From positions 186,001 through 250,000 of the forward strand of contig NZ_CAJATU010000042.1 in assembly GCF_903944925.1 (NCBI RefSeq): a stretch of DNA of 64,000 nt, read 5' to 3'. Below are positions 1 to 8,827 of the stretch, piece by piece. Numbering within the stretch: position 1 is the first letter of the stretch; each line of letters opens with the position of its first letter. The translations under genes and the position numbers were made by a program. A model generated the notes under the pieces. It had not been told where the DNA came from. It saw only the letters and a program-made list of their open reading frames with translations, and did not search any database. The DNA comes from an uncultured Rhodopila sp. Lineage in GTDB: Bacteria; Pseudomonadota; Alphaproteobacteria; Acetobacterales; Acetobacteraceae.

Positions 1-1
1 G

Positions 2-478
2 CCTGGCGGCCGCAAGCAGGAGGATGCGATGCTGCGGCAAACGCTGGGCGATTTGGGGCGGATCAGCGACCTGATTTCGCACGTCCGCGACACGCAGACC
101 GGCGCGGCCCGCATCGTACCGTTCGTCGGCACCATGGCCGCGGCGTGGCTACCGAAGGACCTCAGGCCGCGCCTGAAAACCCTGCGGCAGGACATCGCCT
201 CGATCCAGGATTTCGAGACCCACCTGACCAACAAGCTGCAGTTCATGCTGGATGCGACCCTGGGATTCATCAACATCGCGCAGAACAACGTCATGAAAGT
301 GATGGCGATAGCGTCGGTCGTCGGCATCCCTCCGGTTTTGATTGCCGGGATCTATGGCATGAACTTCAAGACCATGCCGGAGCTGGAATGGGCCTATGGC
401 TATGCTTATGGCTGGGGCCTGATCATCCTGACCACGGTGATTCCGCTGGTCGTTTTTCGCGTCAAGAAGTGGATCTGA
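2..478 (+). CDS. corA: CorA-family magnesium/divalent cation channel, C-terminal part
   Basis: This is the 3' part of a gene that begins before the window; 158 codons are visible, against about 320 for a full CorA. CorA proteins are pentameric inner-membrane channels for Mg2+ (sometimes Co2+ or Ni2+). The visible part has the long helix leading into the membrane, a first membrane segment (about residues 97-116 of this fragment) ending in the diagnostic YGMNF loop, then MPELEWAYGYAYGW and a second membrane segment, and a basic tail ending KKWI. The GMN signature is the selectivity filter of the family and makes the call secure. The frame is open from base 2 to the TGA at 476-478. The next gene converges on it. 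Confidence 0.93.
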   Translation, partial: PGGRKQEDAMLRQTLGDLGRISDLISHVRDTQTGAARIVPFVGTMAAAWLPKDLRPRLKTLRQDIASIQDFETHLTNKLQFMLDATLGFINIAQNNVMKVMAIASVVGIPPVLIAGIYGMNFKTMPELEWAYGYAYGWGLIILTTVIPLVVFRVKKWI

Positions 479-497
479 CGAGCCGGTTCGCGGCTCT

Positions 498-1979
498 TCA
501 CGACAGGTCCGGCAACGCGGTGTCGGCAAATCCGACGGCATCGATAAAGCCATACTGCGCACTGGCGATTCGGCCGATGGGCTTTGGCCGCAGCAAGTAC
601 TGGCGGAGAAACAGCAGCCTTTCCGCTGCGGTAACGCAACGCCATTGGCCGTTCTCGTAGAAATACATATAGCGGTAACACGAAAGCGCCTCGGCCACAT
701 GAAGCGCCCGGCGCAATCGATCCAAGGCGACGACATACTCGTCGCCATCGGCGACCAGGTTGAACGGATGGAACGACAGATGCAGGAACGGTTTCGTTTC
801 CGCCAGCAATCCGGCGATCGCAGGCACAACCAGATATTCGGCGCCTTCAATGTCGATCTTCAGCAACGTGCGGTGCGTGACTCCGATGCCGCGCAGCACG
901 GCATCCGCACCACGCAACGCAACGATCGCCTCCGGCGTGCCCTCGACCAGACTGCCGCGCTCGACCGTGCGAAAGATACTTGATCCTGAATCCGCAACCG
1001 CTTTGCGGTACAGCGGCACCTGTTCGTCGCGGTCGCCGAGGCCGAACCGGAAGAGCTTGATGCGGTCGCGCAGGCGATCGTTTGCCGCGACATTGCGGGC
1101 CAGCAGCTCGAAATTCGTCGGGCTGGCCTCGAAGGCATGAACCTGCTGGACACGATCCGCCGCATACAGGCTCATCAGCCCGACATAGGCGCCGACATCG
1201 ATCATTGTGTCGCAGTCCGGCAGGACCGCGTCGAAGAATTCCAGCGTGCCGGCCTCGAACGGCGACTGGAATTCGCCCACGGCAGCGGCCACGGCGGCGT
1301 GCCGGACCACCTGGAAAGCCCGGCCGCGCCAGCTCACGGTATCGACCGCCGCGGCCGGGTGTCCGCCGATTTTGCGATACAGCCGGTTTGGCTGCATTGC
1401 GGTATAGTTGGCATTGCCGTTCAGGAACAGATCGACCACCATCTTGACTTGCGGCGTGCGGATCTGTTCTTCCGTCATGAACTGGTCCCGGATGTCGCGC
1501 ATCCAGGATGAACCGGCGAAACTCCACCCGTAATCGTCGAACTCCAAATAGCCGCCCGGCTTCAACAGCCGATCGGCCAGGACGAAGGCAAGGGCGTCGA
1601 CGGCAAAGGTGTGGGCGCCGTCGATGTAGATATAATCGTAGACGGCCTGCCGCCCCTCCAGAAGCATGCGCCCGAGCGTCCAGTTATACGAGTCCCAGTG
1701 TTTGCCGGAGTTGCCGAAGCCGCGGATGTTGCTGAAACCGCGCGCGGCCAGGTCGCCCACGAGCTCATCGACCCTGGCCTCGAAGTCGAACACATGCAGC
1801 TCGCCGCGGTTGTCCAGCAGCGATGCCATCGCCAGCGTCGAGGCGCCGATGCCGACGCCGATTTCGGCGACCACCGGCGCGGCGACGCCGGCGGCGAACA
1901 GCGCCTGGATCACCGCAACGGCATTGCGGTTCGGCGTCGATATGGTCGCGTAGCCCGGCGCGCCGATAAGATCGATCAT
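498..1979 (-). CDS. Tandem methyltransferase: class I SAM domain fused to FkbM-type domain
   Basis: A 493-residue protein with two SAM-binding modules in one chain. The first has motif I EIGVGIG at residues 39-45, then YIYIDGAHTF near 116-125 and LKPGGYLEFDD near 139-149, typical of the Methyltransf_24 group that often accompanies glycan clusters. The second begins with IDVGAYVG at 260-267 and carries HAFEASPTNFELL and LLKIDIEGAEY, the hallmark of FkbM O-methyltransferases. An ATG further upstream in frame would add 41 arginine/proline-rich residues; I chose 1979 because its ATGA overlaps the stop of the preceding glycosyltransferase. It probably O-methylates sugars of a surface glycan or a secondary product. 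The substrate cannot be read from sequence. Confidence 0.82.
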   Translation of the reverse strand: MIDLIGAPGYATISTPNRNAVAVIQALFAAGVAAPVVAEIGVGIGASTLAMASLLDNRGELHVFDFEARVDELVGDLAARGFSNIRGFGNSGKHWDSYNWTLGRMLLEGRQAVYDYIYIDGAHTFAVDALAFVLADRLLKPGGYLEFDDYGWSFAGSSWMRDIRDQFMTEEQIRTPQVKMVVDLFLNGNANYTAMQPNRLYRKIGGHPAAAVDTVSWRGRAFQVVRHAAVAAAVGEFQSPFEAGTLEFFDAVLPDCDTMIDVGAYVGLMSLYAADRVQQVHAFEASPTNFELLARNVAANDRLRDRIKLFRFGLGDRDEQVPLYRKAVADSGSSIFRTVERGSLVEGTPEAIVALRGADAVLRGIGVTHRTLLKIDIEGAEYLVVPAIAGLLAETKPFLHLSFHPFNLVADGDEYVVALDRLRRALHVAEALSCYRYMYFYENGQWRCVTAAERLLFLRQYLLRPKPIGRIASAQYGFIDAVGFADTALPDLS

Positions 1980-2965
1980 GAAACGCTCGCGTGGGACGGG
2001 GATTGCAGCAGGGCGGCGGTTGCGGCGATCTGGCGCGCCAGCGAGAAATTCCGTACGACATGGTCGCGCCAGCGATGCGGCCGGGCGTTCCGGATCAGCC
2101 ACACAGCCTCATCGACCGTGCCGAAACGCCGCTCCGCCGACCAGAACTCCGACGCACCCGGATGTTCGAGCAAGGCGATGTCGCAGCCCGCGGCAGAAGC
2201 CTCGGCGATGGCGTAGCCGAAGCTCTCATGCAGGCTGGTGTGCAGCAGCACGCCGTTGCGCGCGTGCCAGGCCGGCATCGCCTGTTGCGGCAGCGTGCCA
2301 TCCATGTGGACGGCATCCATGAGATCGAGATGCCGGGCGAGGTGGAAGAACGTTTCGGTCGCCAGCACCTCGCCGCCGTTGCCGCAGATGTGCAAATGAT
2401 AGCGTTCGTCCTGCACACGCAACGCAAACAGCACCTGCAAGGCCAGCACCGGGTTCTTGCGCAGTGTCATCAGGCCGCACCAGCCGATGCGGAACGGGTT
2501 CCAGTCCGTCAGCGGATAGAACCGGTCGATATCAAGCCCATTGTAGATGCAGTGCAGCCGAGTCGAATGGTCCACCGCCGGCGCCACATGGCGCACCCGC
2601 CGCGCCATGTCGGTGCTGACGACGATCAGGTCGTGCACCTGGTGCCACGGCGTCTGCGCGACATGTTGTGTCTCCATCGCCTCGATCCGGTGGACCCGCA
2701 CAATGACGCGGCGGCCGGCAAACTCGGTCTGTGCGATCAGGGCCGGGAATGGCGGCCAGCAAAACTCGAACCACACGGCATCGATCTCGGGACGATCCGC
2801 CCAGGCCAGCGCCGCCTGCAGGTCCGCCGAACCGGCGATGTGGAACGGCCGCACATCCCAGCCGGACTGCTCGGGCAGCAGCGTGATCAGATCTTGGGCA
2901 AAATGATCAAGCCCGCGGAGCAGCAGGAAAGCAAGCCGCGGGCGGCGGATTGAACATTCATTCAT
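1976..2965 (-). CDS. Glycosyltransferase, GT4-like
   Basis: A 329-residue protein with a GT-B look: a variable N-terminal half with VIVRVHRIEAMETQ, then NGLDIDRFYPL (residues 142-151) and GWCGLMTLRKNP, and a C-terminal donor site HESFGYAIAEA with the EX7E pair at E247 and E255. These are the usual marks of retaining GT4 enzymes, which use nucleotide-sugar donors. The start at 2965 overlaps the end of the upstream methyltransferase by 8 bases, and its stop overlaps the next gene as ATGA, so the three minus-strand genes should be co-translated. It probably builds a sugar chain that its methyltransferase neighbours modify. Confidence 0.8.
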   Translation of the reverse strand: MNECSIRRPRLAFLLLRGLDHFAQDLITLLPEQSGWDVRPFHIAGSADLQAALAWADRPEIDAVWFEFCWPPFPALIAQTEFAGRRVIVRVHRIEAMETQHVAQTPWHQVHDLIVVSTDMARRVRHVAPAVDHSTRLHCIYNGLDIDRFYPLTDWNPFRIGWCGLMTLRKNPVLALQVLFALRVQDERYHLHICGNGGEVLATETFFHLARHLDLMDAVHMDGTLPQQAMPAWHARNGVLLHTSLHESFGYAIAEASAAGCDIALLEHPGASEFWSAERRFGTVDEAVWLIRNARPHRWRDHVVRNFSLARQIAATAALLQSPSHASVS

Positions 2966-3608
2966 GGGCGACCCTCGCGTAGACGTGGAAATCGGCGAAG
3001 GATGTATCGTCCGGGGCACGCGGGTCGAATGGATACGGGTTCGGGATATGCAGCACTCGCTGCCAGTCCGGCGCATTTTCCGCGATCCAGGCGGAGAATT
3101 TCCGGTGGCGGACGTGGACGTCCGGCGGCGTGAAGTCGTAGTCGCTCGAGTAGATCAACACGAAACGCAGCGCATGACCAAACAACTGATGCATATAACG
3201 ATGAAACGTCTCGTCTTCCACCAGATGAAAGATGACATCCAGCGATAGCGTCATATCGGCGGTCCCCGGGTCTTCGGTGGCCGCCAGGAAATGCTTGCCG
3301 GGGTCACCGGCAAACCGCTCGGAACACAGCCGGATGGCTTCCGGCGACACATCCAGGCCGACATAGCTGCCCGGATACTCGGCCAACTGAAGTTGCCGCC
3401 CGTCACCGCAGCCGTACTCGATGACGCTGGCGATGCCGTGCCGGCAGACGATCCGGTTGACGATGTCGGCCTTGAACTGGGCCAGATGCCCCGAGGACCC
3501 TGCCCCGGAGTGTCCGCCGCGGCGATAGCGCATGTCCCAATAGGCAGCGGACCACGGGACCGTGGAAGGTGGCGGTGCCTGATGCACCCCGGGTTCGGCG
3601 TGTTGCAT
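2958..3608 (-). CDS. Class I SAM-dependent methyltransferase
   Basis: A 216-residue single-domain methyltransferase. Motif I reads VIEYGCGDGRQ (EYGCGDG at residues 64-70), followed by YVGLDVSPEAIRLC and SLDVIFHLVED, the pattern of small Methyltransf_25/23-type enzymes. It is the first gene of a three-gene minus-strand set (methyltransferase, glycosyltransferase, two-domain methyltransferase) and overlaps the next gene by 8 bases. The substrate is unknown; context suggests a sugar or glycolipid. Only 45 bases separate it from the CoA-transferase gene upstream, so read-through is possible although the functions look unrelated. Confidence 0.78.
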   Translation of the reverse strand: MQHAEPGVHQAPPPSTVPWSAAYWDMRYRRGGHSGAGSSGHLAQFKADIVNRIVCRHGIASVIEYGCGDGRQLQLAEYPGSYVGLDVSPEAIRLCSERFAGDPGKHFLAATEDPGTADMTLSLDVIFHLVEDETFHRYMHQLFGHALRFVLIYSSDYDFTPPDVHVRHRKFSAWIAENAPDWQRVLHIPNPYPFDPRAPDDTSFADFHVYARVAHE

Positions 3609-3653
3609 GCCCCAGTGTTAAGCCGGCAAGGTTAACAAAGGGTTAACCGGGGA

Positions 3654-4829
3654 TCAGATTACCCCTTCGCGTCGCAGCGCCGCCCTGTCGTTCTCCGCAT
3701 AGCCCAGTTCGGCCAAAACCTCGTCTGAATGCTCGCCCAAATCCGGCGCGGGACGCCGCACCCGGCAGGGCGTGTCCGACAGCTTGACGGGAAAACCCAG
3801 CATACGGACGATCCCGTGGCCGGGGTGGCCGACATCGATCACCATTTCCTGCTCCAGTATCTGCGGGTCCTGGAACACCGCCGCCACGCTGTTGACCGGC
3901 CCGCAGGGAACGCCCGCCCTGTTCAGGGTCTCGATCCAATAGGCGGACGTGTTCGCCGCCAGCTTCCCGCCGACGATGGCGTTGATCCGTCCCCGGTTCG
4001 CCACCCGCGCCGCCTGCGTAGCATACAGCGGGTCGTCCTTCAGCCCTGGCTCGTCGAGCGCATCCGCCAGCCTCCCGAAGAACGTATCGTCCGGAGGCGC
4101 CAGCGCGATCTCTCCGTCCCGTGTCGGAAACAACCCGTACGGCGCCGTGATCGGATGGTCGTTGCCGCTGCGCGGCGGCGCGGCGCCGGTGGCAAACGTC
4201 GTGGACGCTATATAAGACAGCAGGCTGACCAGGCTGTTGGTCAGGCTGACCTCCGCCCGCTGACCCTGCCCGGTCGCCCGCGCCCGCGGCACGCAGGCGG
4301 CGATGCTCAACGCCGCATACAGCCCCGCCACCAGGTCGCTTATCGGCAGGCCGGAGCGCATCGGCGGGTCGTCCGGGCCGCCATTGACGCTCATGAACCC
4401 GCTCATGGCCTGGGCGATGAAATCAAAGGCCGGGCGGTCACGATACGGACCGGTGCTGCCGAAGCCGTTGATCGAGCAGGTGACAAGGCTCGGCCGCAAC
4501 GCAAGCAGCCGCGCGTCGTCGAACCCCATCCGCGCCAGCACGCCGGGGCGGAAGTTTTCCACCAGCACGTCGGATCGCTCGATCAGCCGTGCCAGGATGG
4601 CCTTGCCCTGCGGGCGGCGCAGGTCCAGCCGGACCGAGCGCTTGTTGCGGTTGAACTGGGCGAAATACCAGGACAGCCCGTCCCGGACCGCCCCCGATCG
4701 CCGGACCGAGTCGCCCTCGGGCGCCTCGATCTTGATAACATCGGCACCCATGTCGCCGAGCAGGGCGGTGCAGAACGGGCCGGACAGCACACGCGTGAGG
4801 TCGAGAACTTTTACCCCGGACAGCGGCAT
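3654..4829 (-). CDS. CaiB/BaiF (family III) CoA-transferase
   Basis: A 391-residue protein beginning MPLSGVKVLDLTRVLSGPF, the standard opening of family III CoA-transferases, followed by LLGDMGADVIKIE, the CoA-binding stretch VENFRPGVLARMG, and RPAFDFIAQAMSGFM, which contains the aspartate expected to form the acyl anhydride. These enzymes move CoA between carboxylic acids in the cytosol. An in-frame ATG 12 codons upstream exists, but MPLSG is where homologues start. Nothing nearby identifies the acid substrate; hydratase and SDR genes of acyl-CoA type occur about 26 kb away. Confidence 0.88.
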   Translation of the reverse strand: MPLSGVKVLDLTRVLSGPFCTALLGDMGADVIKIEAPEGDSVRRSGAVRDGLSWYFAQFNRNKRSVRLDLRRPQGKAILARLIERSDVLVENFRPGVLARMGFDDARLLALRPSLVTCSINGFGSTGPYRDRPAFDFIAQAMSGFMSVNGGPDDPPMRSGLPISDLVAGLYAALSIAACVPRARATGQGQRAEVSLTNSLVSLLSYIASTTFATGAAPPRSGNDHPITAPYGLFPTRDGEIALAPPDDTFFGRLADALDEPGLKDDPLYATQAARVANRGRINAIVGGKLAANTSAYWIETLNRAGVPCGPVNSVAAVFQDPQILEQEMVIDVGHPGHGIVRMLGFPVKLSDTPCRVRRPAPDLGEHSDEVLAELGYAENDRAALRREGVI

Positions 4830-5103
4830 CGCGCGTTTCCCGTCATTGTGTGCCGAGTATCCCACCCGGACGAAGCTGCTGCCAACCCGACGGCGCCGGT
4901 AATCGGCAAGAGTATACCTCTGAAACCGTCCCGGCGGTCGAGACGGGGAGCTGAAGCCGCTGAGTCCATTAGCATTGCTAAATCAGAATTTTATCGATAA
5001 GGTACAATTGGCACGGCCGGAGAGGTGCTGCTGCGGCCAGCGGAAATGCCATCCGCCGTTGGTCGGCCCAGGCGGAGGCCCGTCGCCCTCGATCAAGACA
5101 ATC

Positions 5104-6264
5104 ATGCCACCCGTGTTCGATGCGCCCATACATCCCCTCAAGGTGCTGCACGTCTTTCGATACTTCCGTCCGGATTTCACGGGCGAAGGCATATACCTCG
5201 AAAAGTTGGCGCGACATCTGACCGGGAACGCAATCCGTTCAGATGTCGTGGTCGAATCCACACGGGCGCCGCTAATTGTCCAGATCCCGGACGGGGTCTG
5301 CCGCATCCGGTTTTTTGGCAACGAACGCGGCAGGCCGCTACGCATTCGGCTGCGGATGATGCTGTGGTTCGCGATCCACGCCTACCGCTACGACGTCGTG
5401 CATTTTCATGCCTTTGTCGACCGTCTGCTGTCGCTGCACCTGATCGCCCGTTTATCCGGCTGCCGCGTTGTCCAATCCTGCACGCTTGACGACGGACTGG
5501 CATCCGTCCTGCTTGGCTACCGGCCGCTCTACCGGCCGCTGCTGCGGCGGCTGTGCCGGCTCATTGATGTGGCGGTTGCGATCAGTCCTCGGCTGCTTGC
5601 AGAAAATCTCACGGTTTTGCCCGCTGCTCGGAACCGACTGATTCCGCAGGGCGTCGACTTGCCTGTGGCGGCGATACAGCGGGACCGCGCCCGCTGGGGG
5701 TTTCGGCAGGATGACATCGTGATCGTCTTCGTCGGCGGCATGTGCTGCCGCAAGGACGTGATGTTCCTGATCGAGAACCATGCCGCCATCTGTGCGGACG
5801 GCGACCGGGTGAAGCTGCTGCTGGTCGGTCCGCAACTGGAGCCTGACTATGTCGAACGCCTCCGGCTCGCCATTGCCAGGTCGCCGTGCGCAGCCGACAT
5901 CGTGCTGGAAGGGTACATGGACGACCCTTCGTCGGCGTATGCTGTTGCCGACCTCTGCGTGTTCGCCTCCCGCCAGGAGGGATTCGGCAATGTGCTTATC
6001 GAGGCCATGGCCTCGGCGCTGCCCGTTGTCAGCCGGCTTCTGCCCGGCGTAACCGACCGGATCATCGACGATGGCGAAACCGGCCTGCTGTTTGAAACGG
6101 CAACCGACTACCAGAACGCGGTTCGCGCACTGATCGCGGACCCGGGCCGGAGGCACGCGCTGGGCCGCGCCGCGGCGGAGGCGGTACGACAGCGTTTCGA
6201 CCTGAGCACGATCGCTCGCCGATACAGCGAGCTTTACCGCCAGTTGGCTGAGAGCCGGGTATGA
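5104..6264 (+). CDS. Glycosyltransferase, GT4 family
   Basis: A 386-residue GT-B glycosyltransferase opening LKVLHVFRYFRPDFTGEGIYLEKLAR, the usual N-terminal acceptor domain. The donor domain has FVGGMCCRKDV and the EX7E pair in QEGFGNVLIEAM (E292, E300). The start at 5104 is preferred because the 43 residues read from an upstream ATG at 4975 look like non-coding sequence. It is the first gene of a five-gene operon; its stop overlaps the next start as ATGA. The preceding interval (4830-5103) has an AT-rich patch at about 4970-5010 that could hold the promoter, but I cannot fit a good -35/-10 pair. Confidence 0.85.
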   Translation: MPPVFDAPIHPLKVLHVFRYFRPDFTGEGIYLEKLARHLTGNAIRSDVVVESTRAPLIVQIPDGVCRIRFFGNERGRPLRIRLRMMLWFAIHAYRYDVVHFHAFVDRLLSLHLIARLSGCRVVQSCTLDDGLASVLLGYRPLYRPLLRRLCRLIDVAVAISPRLLAENLTVLPAARNRLIPQGVDLPVAAIQRDRARWGFRQDDIVIVFVGGMCCRKDVMFLIENHAAICADGDRVKLLLVGPQLEPDYVERLRLAIARSPCAADIVLEGYMDDPSSAYAVADLCVFASRQEGFGNVLIEAMASALPVVSRLLPGVTDRIIDDGETGLLFETATDYQNAVRALIADPGRRHALGRAAAEAVRQRFDLSTIARRYSELYRQLAESRV

Positions 6265-7700
6265 CCGGCATTCTCATTGTCCAGTTGCCCAGCCCGCCCC
6301 GGCAAAATGTCTTCAGGGAATGGTCGGGGGGCATGGGCACCGCCCTGGATTCCGCTCGCGAGAGCGCCGGGCACGACCGCGGGTTTTATGACATCCCTTA
6401 TTCCGCCTACCTCTACATTGCGCGCGATTTGCAACAGCGGGGGTTGGCATTCCGGTATTATGATTTCCAGGCGGCACGTGACTTCGATCACGCCGCCTTC
6501 GACTCCATGCTGCTTGACCAGCAGCCGAAGATCCTGATCACCCAGCTCAATCTTCCCTCGTTTGAGCACGACATTGAACTGGTCGTGCGCGCCCGCCGGA
6601 TCGTCCCCGGCCTCAAGGTGATCGTCGTCGGGGCGGCGGGAAAATGGTTCCGCCAACGCATCCTGTGCGCTGGCGTCGCCGACGTGGTCATGGAGGGGTC
6701 CGAGGAGCTCCTGGTTTCCGCCAACACCGCCGCGCTGCTGGCGCAGCGTCCGGACGACCTGCAGGGATGCTCGGTGCGGCGCGATCAGGCGGTGATCAGC
6801 CTGCCGACCCGCACGCCGCTGACGACGCTCGATTTCGTCGATTTTCCGGCCTATGAGCTGCTCGATTTCTCGCGCTATGAATCGGATCATTATTTCGGCG
6901 GCCGCTATCGCTACGCGACGGTGTTCACCTCCAAGGGGTGTCCCTATCGCTGCGGCTACTGCCCCTATCCGTACGGATTCGGCAACCGGCTGATCTACCG
7001 GTCGCCCGCCCTGGTGGGCGCCGACATCGCGCGCCTGAAAGCCGAATTCGCCGTCGGGCAGATCCTGTTCCGCGACCAGGTCTTCACCATCAACCCGAAG
7101 CACGCCCGCGCCGTCTGCGAGGAACTGATCCGCCGCGACCTCGGCGTGGTGTGGCTGTGCGAAACCCGCTACGACCTGATCGACCAGGACATGATCGACC
7201 TGATGTGGCGGGCCGGCTGCCGGGAAATCCATTACGGCCTGGAGTCGGCGGACGAAACCCTGTTTGCCGCGACGGCCAAGTCGGATGGGCCGAAGTCGCT
7301 GGCTCTGTTCGAGCAGGTCATCGGCTGGACCAAGGCGCGCGGCATGCGGGCGCACGTCCACCTGATCGTCGGCATGCCGGACGAAAGCCGCCGGAGCGTG
7401 CGCAACACCTCCGCCTGGCTGCGCCGCGTGCAGCCGGACAGCGTGCAAATCGGCTACTTCATGCCGTATCCGGGCACGCCACTGTTCGAAGAGCTGCGGG
7501 CCAGCGGGGAACTCGGCGATGTCGAGGCGATCGCATGGGGATCGCTCGGCGCGTTCTCCAATCCGGTCATCCGCACGCGGCACCTCTCGATCGAGCAGGT
7601 GCGCAAGGCCAGGCACCGCATCTCGGTCGACTGGCGCTACACCTTGGCCGATCGGCTGATCAACCGGCTGCGGCGGGCGGCCGGGATGCTGATCCGATGA
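6261..7700 (+). CDS. B12-binding-type radical SAM enzyme (BchE/P-methylase class)
   Basis: A 479-residue protein with the two-part layout of cobalamin-dependent radical SAM enzymes. An N-terminal Rossmann-like domain carries PKILITQLNLPSFEHDIELV and PGLKVIVVGAAG (about residues 93-130). A radical SAM barrel follows with the cluster motif CPYRCGYC (C227, C231, C234), LFRDQVFTINP and IHYGLESADE. This class typically performs C- or P-methylation, oxidative ring chemistry or methylthiolation. It sits between two GT4 genes with ATGA overlaps on both sides, so it probably modifies a sugar or the lipid carrier of the glycan made here. As in other BchE-type proteins, I cannot see a clean DxHxxG lower-ligand motif. 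Confidence 0.83.
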   Translation: MTGILIVQLPSPPRQNVFREWSGGMGTALDSARESAGHDRGFYDIPYSAYLYIARDLQQRGLAFRYYDFQAARDFDHAAFDSMLLDQQPKILITQLNLPSFEHDIELVVRARRIVPGLKVIVVGAAGKWFRQRILCAGVADVVMEGSEELLVSANTAALLAQRPDDLQGCSVRRDQAVISLPTRTPLTTLDFVDFPAYELLDFSRYESDHYFGGRYRYATVFTSKGCPYRCGYCPYPYGFGNRLIYRSPALVGADIARLKAEFAVGQILFRDQVFTINPKHARAVCEELIRRDLGVVWLCETRYDLIDQDMIDLMWRAGCREIHYGLESADETLFAATAKSDGPKSLALFEQVIGWTKARGMRAHVHLIVGMPDESRRSVRNTSAWLRRVQPDSVQIGYFMPYPGTPLFEELRASGELGDVEAIAWGSLGAFSNPVIRTRHLSIEQVRKARHRISVDWRYTLADRLINRLRRAAGMLIR

Positions 7701-8827
7701 GGCCGCGGATCGTTTTTTTGAACAACCAGGGATTCGGTTCGGCCGGCGGAGGCGTCACCATCCTGCGCCGTCTTGCGGCCGATTTGGCGGGCGATCATGC
7801 GGTGACGGTGGCGTCGTATGATCGCGCGGCGCCCGGTTACGACGGCGTCCGCCAGGTCACTTTGCCGCCGGCTCCGTCACCCGGGCGGCTGTGGCGGCTG
7901 GCGCCGCTGTTGCGCGCCCGGCACCTGTTGCGGGTGGCCCCGATCGAGGAGATCGCGGCGGCGGATCTGGTGGTTGCGTTGGACTGTCATTTTGCCGCCG
8001 CGCTGCGGCGGGCGCGGCCGCGGCGGCTGATCTATGTGTCGCTGTCCTGCATCCCGCGGCAGGAGTGGTTCGGCGGCGGCGGCAGCGTGCCGGGCTTTCT
8101 GCAGTATGCCTGGCTGGAGCGGTCGGTGGCGCTGCGCGCGGAGGTCGTCCTGGTGTCGAGCCGGACCCATGCGGCGGAACTGCGGCGGTTCGAATGGTTG
8201 CCACGGCTGCGGCCGGTGGTGATGCATCCGGCGTTTCCGCGCGAGGCATCCTCAGAGCGGCCCCCGGCTCCGGACATCCCGGTGATCCTGTCGGCCGGCC
8301 GCCTGGAACCGGTGAAGAATTTCGCCGCCATCATCGGCCTGGCCGATCGGCTGCGGGATGTGCGGTGCCGGTTCGTGGTGCTGGGTGACGGGCCGCTGCT
8401 GGCGGACCTGCGCGCCCGTGCCGCGGCGGCGGACCTAGGCGACCGGGTGAATTTCTCCGGCGGCATGGTCGGGATCGAGGCTGAACTGGCCAGGGCCAGT
8501 CTGTTTCTGCATCCCTCGCGCTATGAAAGCTTCGGTATTGCGGTTTTCGAGGCGATGCTGGCTGGCCTGCCGCCCGTCCTGTCCCGCCGTTCGCCGCTGG
8601 GCTGCCGCGAGATCCTGCAAGGCGGGATCAGTGCCTGCCTGGTCGATTTCGACTCTCCCGCCGAGGCGGCGGGCGCGATCCGGTCGTTGCTGGCGGACCC
8701 GGCCCGCCGGGACGCGATGGGCGACGCTGCGCGTCAGGCGGCACAGCAAGCGCTTGCCTTGGACTACGTGGGGCAATTCCGCGCACTGGTGACGGATTTG
8801 CTTGCGCGGAAAACCGGCCTCGCATGA
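7697..8827 (+). CDS. Glycosyltransferase, GT4 family
   Basis: A 376-residue GT-B enzyme. It starts MRPRIVFLNNQGFGSAGGG, contains the donor-site opening VILSAGRLEPVKNF near residue 196, and has the EX7E pair in YESFGIAVFEAM (E277, E285). It is read in a frame different from the radical SAM gene and starts within its stop (ATGA). Third gene of the five-gene glycan operon. Donor and acceptor cannot be predicted; retaining GT4 chemistry is the family expectation. Confidence 0.85.
   Translation: MRPRIVFLNNQGFGSAGGGVTILRRLAADLAGDHAVTVASYDRAAPGYDGVRQVTLPPAPSPGRLWRLAPLLRARHLLRVAPIEEIAAADLVVALDCHFAAALRRARPRRLIYVSLSCIPRQEWFGGGGSVPGFLQYAWLERSVALRAEVVLVSSRTHAAELRRFEWLPRLRPVVMHPAFPREASSERPPAPDIPVILSAGRLEPVKNFAAIIGLADRLRDVRCRFVVLGDGPLLADLRARAAAADLGDRVNFSGGMVGIEAELARASLFLHPSRYESFGIAVFEAMLAGLPPVLSRRSPLGCREILQGGISACLVDFDSPAEAAGAIRSLLADPARRDAMGDAARQAAQQALALDYVGQFRALVTDLLARKTGLA

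Noticed and set aside
3729-5000. A 423-codon plus-strand frame opposite the CoA-transferase gene
   Set aside because: No recognisable domain; the opposite strand encodes a full family III CoA-transferase.
4970-5010. A sigma-70 promoter before the glycan operon (TTGCTA and TACAAT)
   Set aside because: The spacing between the two hexamers is 22 bases, too long for a normal promoter, so I left it as an AT-rich patch.
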